In this document: positions 49,201-59,979 of the stretch, piece after piece | Layout: every line of letters starts with the position of its first letter | Position numbering within the stretch: the first letter of the stretch is position 1 | Source of the DNA: Paragordius varius | Lineage: Eukaryota > Nematomorpha | DNA length: 64,000 nucleotides | Direction of reading: 5' to 3' | NCBI GenBank assembly: GCA_964247055.1 | Contig: OZ176056.1 | Location: 5,456,001-5,520,000 of the forward strand | Made by a program: the position numbers and the translations under genes | The notes under the pieces: model-generated | Database searches by the model: none | Told to the model about the DNA's origin: nothing | The model's input: the letters and a program-made list of their open reading frames with translations, nothing else

Positions 49201-49802
49201 TATATTCCATATTATTATTATTATTATAATTTTGAGGAGGATACTGCTTGACGACATATGGAAGGCAATCCCTTGCAAGTTCATGAGAAAGCCATGTCGA
49301 CAATGGTGTTTTATGACAACGCCTTCCCATCACACTTCGCATCAGGGAATCGTGAATAAAGATCCATTTCCAATGATTGCAAATTTAGTCCGGCCACAAA
49401 ACTGTCTCGAATTCTCTCCTCCACCTTTGTTTGAAATTCAGAATTTTCCGCCACACTCTTGACTCTTTGCGAAAATTCCGTGAAAGTTTGTCCATTATTT
49501 CTGCGCAAACGAGAATACTTAAACCTTGCAGCGAAGACAGATGCGGGTGTGAAAGGTTTAAGACCAATGTGAATTATGGATCAAGGAGCGTCATCAATAG
49601 ATTCTGGAAACATCATTGTTTCGATCTTATTAATTGTTTAAGACCAGCTCCAGCCAAAACAGTACCTTGATATTATCATCATTATTATCAACATTTTTTA
49701 AAACCTTTTGCCATATCTGATGTAGGTGGCAAATCATAAGTGCCATCGTATCATTCAATTGAAAATTTCTCCTTCATCGTCACCAAATAAATAGTATACC
49801 AG

Positions 49803-50061
49803 AATAACGTAACATTAAGATAAAGTGTATTTATTAAAATTGTTGTAATATTCATACTTTTTTACAAACACATATATACATTTTATTAGTTACAATTAAC
49901 ACGAATGTGCGTCACAATTGTAAGAATAAGTCTTTTATTTTACAAGTTTTATATATCCACGAATAATGACGCACAAACATAAACGACAAATGTAATACAA
50001 TAATAATAATATGATGTAAGATGAAAAGATAATCATGCAATGTTATTTCATATCAACTACA
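49803..50061 (-). repeat. LTR (5-prime LTR in element orientation)
   Basis: Begins, on the minus strand, TGTAGTTGATATG, fitting the usual TG start of LTRs. Confidence 0.85.
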
Positions 50062-50099
50062 CATTACCCTAATAGTAGGGATATATAATTTAAATTTAG

Positions 50100-52860
50100 G
50101 CTACACCTTGGCAAAATTTTAATTATTTTTAAATTCAAATGCGAGGATAAATTATATCAATTGCCACTTAAATTGCTCAAATTAATAATAAATATAATTA
50201 CCGTAGTCGCCTATTTGCCAAAAATTATATATTCAAACATTTGTTATCTCAATGTATTATAAAAAATAAACAAAATTAATTACCGGTGTCTTCTAACATA
50301 ATAATTATATGATATAAATTATATTGGTTATATCAATCTTGATTGGTGGGAGGTTTATGATTTTATAACCTAAGAAGACTAATATTTTATCAATCATAGA
50401 TGATTAACGGCAAACTATATTAAGGCTAAAATATAATAAATTCCTTGATTTAATTTAAAGTTTAATTTTATATAATGCGCATCGTTATTACTACAATTTT
50501 AAGTCTTGCTTACAGTAAAGATATATGTAATATTATGGGCCGCAAGTTATTAAAGCCTTGATATCTGATATAATTTAAGTCTAAACTTATATATATATGA
50601 ATGCGCTTATTTATTATTTATGTAGTTTGAATCTCGTTTTTCATTCAGTCTTTTTATTATATCCTGCACCGTTCAACGCTTATTAAAATAATTGACGTTA
50701 ATATTTATAAACTCTTTTAATATGTTGATTTTAAATTGTAACCACAGTTGATTAATTGAATTACTCTTTAGAAATGTGGAAAAAACTATATATATTTTGA
50801 ATAATGTTTTTAAAGAAGCATCCTGATAAAAATATTTTATTTTAGTGGAAATAAAATATGCGCTTTATAATGCTTACGAGTTATTGATGGTTTTGTGATA
50901 ATTACACTGCTCAACAAGGTTTTGCACCACCCCATTATTTTTGCATTTTCTGATACCTAATGGCATGGAAAGGCCAAAACAAAAAAGAAAATTGAGGCCA
51001 CCAATAGGATTTTTCCGAAATTTAATTTTTAAATTTGTATTTAATTTGAAAATAACAATCATTCCTCGTGTACATATGTTTAAATATTCAAACGAACAAG
51101 TCGATACAAGTAATATTCCATGCATGAATAACAAAATTCTAGGCATTAAATAAGATACTAAACAAGCTAAGAGCCAAAGTATTAAAAATCTAAAAGGGGC
51201 TTATGTATAGTGTGATAGATCCGGGCGGCTGCACAAGCTCTGCATATCCCCCAAGCGCCAATTATGCCAGATATGGCAAAAATAACAATAAGTAATCGTA
51301 AAGATCGATAAGAGAGACTTGCAAAAAATCCAGGTAAATTGACATGTCAAATTAACCAATTCACAGAATAAAGTTAGATAAATTCTACAATTAAATTGAA
51401 TATAAATTAGGTAAATACAAATGGTCCAATCCCATAATAGTAAATTCTACTAAAAGTGGCTACACAACATCCATCTGAAATTAAAAATACAAAACAACCA
51501 ATAATTTTAAAAAATAAAGTATATCCACTAGGTATAAATAAAGGATTTTTTGTAAGAACCAACTCAAGAAAAAAAGCCTAATAAGTACTCGAAAGGACGA
51601 AAACTAACAAAAAAATATAGCCTATCTAAAAGCCGAATGTTTAAACCATAGAATGCCTTTTTTAGTATTTTTTTTAAAAATTTTTATACGTATTAAAAAT
51701 TCATTTGAAAGAAAAAGACTAAATTTTGATGTTTAAGTCCGTACTATTTTTTTCTCTCTGATATTTAAATGACATATTTATATTCAAAAGATAGAGTTTA
51801 AAACGCTTTATTAAATGATATTAAGTTTATAATATAATAACATTTTGTTATAAAATTATATTTAATTTTCTCTCGATTTTCTCTTGTTTTTGAAAAATTG
51901 AAAAACCTATAATATTTCAAAATTCTGATTGGCGGGATCAAAAATTTTTTCACATTCGGTTTTAAAACACTGAAACTAGTCATAATTTAAAAGATTGAGT
52001 GGTGGTGCTCAAAAATGTCCAAATTTGTCGACTAGTGTTATTTAATACGGGAATCTATCCCACACAAATTGGCTTCATATTTATAATTAATTAGAGAAGC
52101 TTTACTCCACACTATGTAAAATATTAAATTTGGGTTTATTGATGTTATACTGGATAAGGATATAGGAAGAATCATTGGATTGAAATCAATTATAATAAAT
52201 AAAAAGACGTATTTTTAAATATTCATTAGTAACTTAGTAAAATAAAATTTTAACGTATGTTAGTAATTTTTGTCGCAAAATTTTGACTTTTGTCCGTTAT
52301 TAAAAATGTATTGTTCGTTTTTACTGAATCTTAAAAATGCAAAATTAAATTAAAATTTTGATGCAACATTTTTTGAAAAAATATTTTTACCTTGGGGCAT
52401 TTTGCTTGTATCGAGAATTTATTACCCAAAGCATGAGATATTCTCATACATTTTAAATCAAATAATATGACACCAAAAAACAAATTTACTACTAAATTTC
52501 ATTTGAGCTAGACGTCGAATTTGGAACCCCAGCCCGACAGACGAGTGGTTAAAAAGTCTTCAAGTTCCGATACAATTTTAGTTCTCTACCCTTATATATA
52601 ACAGAAGGCCCTATCTATATTATTCATTATTATGATTAATTCAAAATTTTTTAGCCTCATGATTTATATGCGCGTGTGTATATTGAATACATCAGCCAAG
52701 AACAGCAATTCACACCTTAAATGCACCTCCAAGCATTTTATATTCACCCTCAAACAACTCATTACCTTCAAATAATTTAAATCACCCTTGAACTATTCAA
52801 CCTTAAAAATAAATTATGTGGTTTCAAAATATAAATCATCATTAAAATGGCGAGTTTAAT
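50100..52860. repeat. Module M, copy 2, interrupted by a CACTA-like element
   Basis: A long-form module: 50,100-50,904 then 52,041-52,860, matching 55,301-56,940 (copy 5) once the insertion is removed. The right part includes a degenerate ~20-bp repeat at 52,715-52,800. Confidence 0.85.
50905..52037. mobile_element. CACTA-like (CMC) non-autonomous DNA transposon
   Basis: 1,133 bp. The left end is CACTGCTCAACAAGGTTTTG followed by CACCACC; the right end is GGTGGTGCTC...GTCGACTAGTG, an imperfect inverted repeat (CACTRGTCRACAA on both reading inward). It is flanked by TTA on both sides (50,902-50,904; 52,038-52,040). The sister module at about 56,125 has a single TTA and no insert, which defines the ends. 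CACT...AGTG ends with a 3-bp duplication fit the CACTA/EnSpm group. Short frames inside (for example 50,941-51,153) show no transposase similarity that I recognise. Confidence 0.8.
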
Positions 52861-52867
52861 TTTTTTT

Positions 52868-54085
52868 GGCAAAATTTTAATTATTTTTAAATTCAAATGC
52901 GAGGATATATATCAATAGTTGCCACTTTAATTGCTCAAATTAATAATAAATATAATTACGGTAGTCGTCTATTTGCCAAAAATTATATATTCAAACATTT
53001 GTTATTACAATATATTAAAAAAAATAAATAAAATTAATTACCGGTGTCGCCTAACATAATAATTATATGATATAAATAAATATTGGCTATATCAATTTGA
53101 TTGGTGCGAGGTTTATGATATTATAACCCAAGAAGACTAATATTTTAGCAATCATAGATGATTAACGGCAAACTATATTAATGCCAAAATATAAGTTACC
53201 TTGATTTAATTTTTAAAGTTTAATTTTATGCGCTTATTCGTCAATACTACAATTTTGAGTCTTGCTTACAGTAAAGATATATGTAATATTATGGGCCGCT
53301 AGTTGTTAAAGCCTCGACACCTGATATAATTTAAGAGTAAACTTATATATATATATATATATCAGTTATTAAATAAAATGTGTAATCATTGGATCGAAAT
53401 CAATTATAATAGATAAAAAGTATGTTTAAATATTCATTAGTAACTTAGAAAATACAATATTTTAACGTATGTTAGTAATTTTGTCGCAAAATTTTGACTT
53501 TCGTCCGTTTAAAAAAATGGATTGTTCGTTTTTACTGAATGTTAAAAATGCAAAATTAAATTTAAATTTTGATGCAACATTTTTTGGAAAAAAAATTATT
53601 TATACCTTGGGGCATTTGGCTTGTATTGACAATTTAGTCGAATACGAAACCCAAAAGATATTCTCACACATTTTAAATCAAATAATTTGACACCAAAAAA
53701 CAATTTTACCACTATATTTCATTTTGCTAGCCGTGAAAGTTAGAACCCCAGCCCGACAGGCGAGTTGTTAAAAAAGTTTAAAGTTCTGATACAATTTTAG
53801 TCCTTTACCCTTATATTTAACAGAGACCCTATCTATATTATTCATTATTAAGATTACTTCTAAATTTTTTAGCTTTATTATTTATATGCCCGTGTGTATA
53901 TTGCATATATCAGCCAAGAACCGCAATTTACACCTTAAATGCACCTCCAAGCATTTTATATTCACCCTCAAACAACTCATTACCTTCAAATAATTTAAAT
54001 CACCCTTGAACTATTCAACCTTAAAAATAAATTATGTGGTTTCAAAATATAAATTATCATTAAAATGGCGAGTTTAATTTTTTTT
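52868..54085. repeat. Module M, copy 3 (short form, 1.2 kb)
   Basis: A tandem unit nearly identical to copy 4. Compared with the long forms it lacks about 0.8 kb between a TA run near 53,343 and a TAATCATTGGATCGAAATC block, suggesting a deletion seeded in the microsatellite. The 73-aa frame at 53,469-53,690 is repeated exactly in copy 4 but has no recognisable family. Confidence 0.9.
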
Positions 54086-55300
54086 GGCAAAATTTTAATT
54101 ATTTTTAAATTCAAATGCGAGGATATATATTAATTGCCACTTTAATTGCTCAAATTAATAATAAATATAATTACGGTAGTCGTCTATTTGCCAAAAATTA
54201 TATATTCAAACATTTGTTATTACAATATATTATAAAAAATAAATAAAATTAATTACCGGTGTCGCCTAACATAATAATTATATGATATAAATAAATATTG
54301 GCTATATCAATTTGATTGGTGCGAGGTTTATGATTTTATAACCCAAGAAGACTAATATTTTAGCAATCATAGATGATTAACGGCAAACTATATTAATGCC
54401 AAAATATAAGTTACCTTGATTTAATTTTTAAAGTTTAATTTTATGCGCTTATTCGTCAATACTACAATTTTGAGTCTTGCTTACAGTAAAGATATATGTA
54501 ATATTATGGGCCGCTAGTTGTTAAAGCCTCGACACCTGATATAATTTAAGAGTAAACTTATATATATATATATATATCAGTTATTAAATAAAATGTGTAA
54601 TCATTGGATCGAAATCAATTATAATAGATAAAAAGTATGTTTAAATATTCATTAGTAACTTAGAAAATACAATATTTTAACGTATGTTAGTAATTTTGTC
54701 GCAAAATTTTGACTTTCGTCCGTTTAAAAAAATGGATTGTTCGTTTTTACTGAATGTTAAAAATGCAAAATTAAATTTAAATTTTGATGCAACATTTTTT
54801 GGAAAAAAAATTATTTATACCTTGGGGCATTTGGCTTGTATTGACAATTTAGTCGAATACGAAACCCAAAAGATATTCTCACACATTTTAAATCAAATAA
54901 TTTGACACCAAAAAACAATTTTACCACTATATTTCATTTTGCTAGCCGTGAAAGTTAGAACCCCAGCCCGACAGGCGAGTTGTTAAAAAAGTTTAAAGTT
55001 CTGATACAATTTTAGTCCTTTACCCTTATATTTAACAGAGACCCTATCTATATTATTCATTATTAAGATTACTTCTAAATTTTTTAGCTTTATTATTTAT
55101 ATGCCCGTGTGTATATTGCATACATCAGCCAAGAACCGCAATTTACACCTTAAATGCACCTCCAAGCATTTTATATTCACCCTCAAACAACTCATTACCT
55201 TCAAATAATTTAAATCACCCTTGAACTATTCAACCTTAAAAATAAATTATGTGGTTTCAAAATATAAATTATCATTAAAATGGCGAGTTTAATTTTTTTT
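54086..55300. repeat. Module M, copy 4 (short form, 1.2 kb)
   Basis: A direct tandem duplicate of copy 3, offset 1,215 bp over most of its length, with only isolated differences seen. This is the most recent duplication in the window, unless it is an assembly artefact. Confidence 0.93.
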
Positions 55301-55770
55301 GGCAAAATTTTAATTATTTTTAAATTCAAATGCGAGGATATATATTAATTGCCACTTTAATTGCTCAAATTAATAATAAATATAATTACGGTAGTCGCCT
55401 ATTTGCCAAAAATTATATATTCAAACATTTGTTATCACAATATATTATAAAAAATTAACAAATTAATTACCTATGTCGCCTAACATATAAATATATGATA
55501 TAAATAAATATTGGCTATATCAATCTTGATTGGTGCGAGGTTTATGATTTTATAACCCAAGAAGACTAATATTTTATCAATCATAGATGATTAACGGCAA
55601 ACTATATTAAGGCTAAAATATTAGAAATTTTACCTTGATTTAATTTTTAAAGTTTAATTTTATGCGCTTATTCGTAAATACTACAATTTGTCTTCTTACA
55701 GTAACGATATATGTAATATTATGGGCCGCTAGTTATTAAAGCTTGACACCTGATATAATTTAAATCTAAA

Positions 55771-55828
<58 letters not shown>

Positions 55829-56940
55829 TTGGAAGGATATATAGGCCCATAAAAGATAAATATTCAGTCTTTTTATTATATCCTGCACCGTTCAATGCTT
55901 ATTAAAATAATTGACGTTAATATTTATAAACTCTTTTAATATGTTGATTTTAAATTGTAACCACAGTTGATTAATTGAATTACTCTTTAGAAATGTGGAA
56001 AAAAACTATATATATTTTGAATAATGTTTTTAAAGAAGCATCCTGATAAAAATATTTTATTTTATTGGAAATAAAATATGCGCTTTATGATGCTTACGAG
56101 TTATTGATGGTTTTGTGATAATTATTTAATACGGGAATCTATCCCACACAAATTGGCTTATTTATAATTAATTAGAGAGCTTTACTCCACATTATGTAAA
56201 ATATTAAATTTGGGTTTATTGATGTTATATTGGATAAGGATATAGGAAGATTAATCATTGGATTGAAATCAATTATAATAAATAAAAAGACGTATTTTTA
56301 AATATTCATTAGTAACTTAGTAAAATACAATTTTACCGTATGTTAGTAATTTTTGTCGCAAAATTTTGACTTTTGTCCGTTATTAAAAATGGATTGTTCG
56401 TTTTTACTGAATCTTAAAAATGCAAAATTAAATTTAAATTTTGATGCAACATTTTTTGAAAAAATATTTTTACCTTGGGGCATTTTGCTTGTATCGAATA
56501 TTTATCACATACAAAACCCAAAGCATGAGATATTCTCATACATTTTAAATCAAATAATATGACACCAAAAAACAAATTTATTACTAAATTTTATTTGAGC
56601 TAGACGTCGCAGTTAGAACCCCAGCCCGACAGACGAGTTGTTAAAAAGTATTCAAGTTCCGATACAATTTTAGTTCTCTACCCTTATATATAACAGAAGG
56701 CCCTATCTATATTATTCATTATTATGATTAATTCAAAATTTTTTAGCCTCATGATTTATATGCGCGTGTGTATATTGAATACATCAGCCAAGAACCGCAA
56801 TTCACACCTTAAATGCACCTCCGAGCATTTTATATTCACTCTCAAACAATTCATTGCCCTCAACAATTTAAATTCACTCTTGAACTATTCAAAAAAATTA
56901 TGTGGTTTCAAAATATAAATCATCATTAAAATGGCGAGTT
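55301..56940. repeat. Module M, copy 5 (long form)
   Basis: The left 470 bp resemble copies 3-4. After a long TA microsatellite (55,771-55,829) it continues as in copy 2, including the empty CACTA site at about 56,125 and the CACC-rich degenerate repeat near 56,810-56,895. Confidence 0.88.
55771..55829. repeat. (TA)n microsatellite
   Basis: About 58 bp of nearly pure TA at the point where short-form modules have a deletion. Confidence 0.9.
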
Positions 56941-58500
56941 TATCATTTTTAGCATAAAGTTAATATAAAAGCAATTTCATTTTTTAAAAATATATAGGTA
57001 GTTTTTAACATTTGAAAACATAATATTATTTTAGAGGGAATTTAATGTTCGAAGATGAAATTAAATTGTGTAATCAACTATTGCAGATAAATGATAGCAA
57101 TCAATATAAAATTATAATGATAATATCAATTTTCAAATTTATGCAAAAATGACATAACATCACATAATTTTATTCAAAGTTATGAGATATATATAAATAT
57201 TAACCTTGTGTTTGGCAAGCATGTATTGTCCAATACAATATTAAACATATCCGAAGAAAATTCATTATGATAAAAACAATATTATATGAAGTTTGTTGTA
57301 AATAAAATAATATTAAATATTATGGAGTGATCAAATATTTATATTTGTTCTTTTTCAGTTAATTGTACTAGAACATATTAGTAGAAACTCAAATTAGTGC
57401 GTTAATTGATAAAATTTCTTAAAAACTCAGTAAATAACACCAGGCTTATAGCATATAAATAACCAGGTAAGATATTTTTAATTACCTTGAAAGGTAAAAC
57501 ATTTATAATGTTAAATACAATCGAACATATAATTTTCCCTTTTTTACAATGTTTATCGTTTTTTCCTAAAAATTAAGGTATTGAGTGATCCGAAGTACGT
57601 TAACCCAAACGATTTTTGAGCTAATTATAAAATAAAACAAACCTAGCGTCTAGACTATATGGGTAAAAATATTTATAATCTACATCGCAACATAAGAAAT
57701 TATATTAGATGCATATTATGTTTCATTATTTTAACAAATTATATAATATTCTAAATATTACGGTGTTGAAAATTTTGAATGTAGTTATTTAATAAATTAT
57801 TAGGATACTTTGTCACTTATATTTGTTTATTCCGAAAGGAATGTCCCGCATTTATGAAAACTTAAGGCAGGGTTAAAATAAATTAACATTTACTCTGTTT
57901 AATATTATAAATTTTTTTACCCAAATGATGTATAAATGAATAATTTTAAAAATTGTTTTTAAAAATTGTTTTTATAAACCATATTCGTATAACCAATGAT
58001 TATGTCTTACTACTAAAAGAAACTGTTAAAATTTAATTTTATGTTTCTAACCTAAAAAAAATTATATAAAAAGGTCAAAATATCTAAATAATATTTATAG
58101 TTTTGGAATGAATATTTCCGTATCAAACTACTTAGACGCCATTTTTATTTTACTACATTTTCGCATAATATCGTGTTTATTTGATATTATACCTAAAATT
58201 AATACCTAAATAGTCATATGTTTGCATTATATTTAAATTTAGCCTATACACACATGTCATGTTGGTACATTTGGATTTTATTTCTGAATAAGTAATATCT
58301 GTATTTTTGAATGAATTTGTTATAATATTTCGGTTTAGGGTTATAAAAGGCAAACTTTTGCCATGGTTGGAATTTTTTCCATATTTTTTGAAATAATTAA
58401 TTTTAAAGCCTGAGGTATTTAACTATGCTAATTATCGAAGGACTGAAATGAGTATAATGTTGATATTGTTCAATTTATATTATTGTTCAATGGCCAAACA
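56941..58500. other. AT-rich sequence with one dispersed repeat, no gene seen
   Basis: No ORF with recognisable content. The part from about 57,990 to 58,440 resembles 14,460-14,870 and, less closely, 860-1,110 and 22,190-22,440 (shared blocks ATCAAACTACTT, GACGCCATTTT, ATATCGTGTTTAT, CACACATGTCATGTTG). It is a dispersed repeat of unknown type. Confidence 0.5.
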
Positions 58501-58519
58501 AGAAATTAGTGTATGAGTT

Positions 58520-58760
58520 AAAAACAAGGCTTAAACCAGTTCAAAAAAAGTGGATGGAACCGGGTCGGTTGGACAAGTCGAACACAAATCGCGTTGCTTC
58601 GTAAAAATTTGAAAATAGAACCGGGGGTTCCTGATTTGTAACTGGAACTGGGGTGGTTCCTAAGCAAATAGCGGAACCGCGTTAGTTTCCTAAAAATTTA
58701 GCAGTTCCTGAACCGGTTTTTACAACTAGCAACAGTTTCATTTTCGGTTCCTGACTTTTG
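58520..58760. repeat. GAACCGG-rich transposon-like repeat
   Basis: A cluster of GGAACCGGGTC, GAACCGGGGGTTCCTG, GCGGAACCGCG and TTCCTGAACCGGTTTT motifs in both orientations, much less AT-rich than its surroundings. Similar shorter segments lie at 6,735-6,815 and 28,070-28,150. Dense inverted GAACCGG motifs suggest the end of a non-autonomous DNA transposon, probably hAT-like. I could not define its limits. Confidence 0.5.
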
Positions 58761-59979
58761 ATTATTTGATTTTCGTACAAAACATTTATCATAAAAATTA
58801 TACAACCAAAATATCAACAATTATAAACCAAACAAGTTATAATAAATATCCAAATGTATTGTGAAAGTAATAGAATGTAGCATAATAGAAACAGATATAA
58901 TAGGAAATCCGAAAACGCCAATTTTTGAGCACATTTTTCCTTAAAGAATTTTTTCATGAAAAAGGGTTCATTCCAAAAAATCTCACTAATATATTTTTTT
59001 GCGTCTGTTTTATATTATTTTACATAAAGGGATTTTGGAAAGCTGACCACCTTATAAAATTGGAAAATTATTGGATTTTCTATTATAATTTATTTCGAAT
59101 ATTACTTAATTTTTGATTGGAATTTCAAGTGCCATATAGAAAATTTACAGACAAATAGATTATTTATGCCTAAGATTTGCTCAATTATTGTAAAAGATTG
59201 GAAAAATTTTATGTAAAGGCGCGATTGACCACGGTAATTTAAAGCATCAATTGACACAAAAGTTTTTTTAAAAGATATATTAATTTTAATCAAAATTTTG
59301 TGATTGGTTAGAAAATATATATCATCCGAAATTGGGTTTAGAATAAATATAATTTTTTAAAAAGGCTGCCAAGTATTGGCCGGATTTAAAGTAAAAAAGG
59401 AAAATAATTATTTAGTATTTTTATTTTGATTTATTGGTATAGGGTTATATTAATTATAGTCGATTCGGTGTTAAAACAAAATATACTGTCCTAGGATTTA
59501 TTATGCAAAATTAATGGATTATTGCAAAATATTATGTAGTCTATTTAAAGTCGTTATATAAAGGTCAAAGATTCTAAAAGAAATATGTGGTCGGTATCGT
59601 TTAGTTGCGATTCAAATAGTGACTCTTGTAAGGTTCTTGAAAAGGATGCTAATCGTGTGAAGGCTTCAATAAATTTGATATCTAAAAAAAAATTAAAAAA
59701 ATTATATTTTATTTATGATATGTAAATATATCATTATCGATTCGTTTCATATTCAATAAAAACGTTTACCTAAATAAAATATTTTCCAATCAATATATTT
59801 ATAAATATTCACTCATGTAAACGCATGTTTTAGAGAAGGAAAGGTATGGTATCCTACACTATTCTTATCCACCTTTTTACCAAAAACCTTGATTTCATAC
59901 CTTCTCCGAACATATTTATAATCCTTAAAAATCCTTAACATATTTCTCTTTACATTCACTCATTCTAATCAAATACTGA

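Larger units (their letters stand above)
45966..50061 (-). mobile_element. Fossil Ty3/Gypsy LTR retrotransposon
   Basis: An old copy on the minus strand with recognisable parts in the usual order. LTRs lie at both ends (about 45,966-46,221 and 49,803-50,061). A Gag region near 49.0-49.7 kb has a CCHC-type zinc knuckle. Protease/reverse-transcriptase and RNase H regions lie at about 47.4-49.0 kb, and integrase at about 46.2-47.25 kb with the zinc-binding H-V-G-H-A-G segment and a downstream C-C-Q. It is clearly broken, with many breaks throughout. The two LTRs differ at many positions, including small indels, so it is old. It lies between two M modules. LTR limits are approximate to about 10 bp. 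Confidence 0.88.

Noticed and set aside
52515-52580. GAGTGGTTAA followed by a GTTC-containing block, resembling tRNA A and B boxes
   Set aside because: No cloverleaf can be drawn and the B box is poor; other modules lose the A-box-like string.
53469-53690. 73-aa frame repeated exactly at 54,684 and in changed form at 56,353
   Set aside because: Identity follows from recent tandem duplication. The older module copies change frame, and no domain or splice pattern supports it.
58925-59116. 63-aa frame MSTFFLKEFF...
   Set aside because: Phe/Ile-rich chance frame in AT-rich sequence, with no domain, splice context or second copy.
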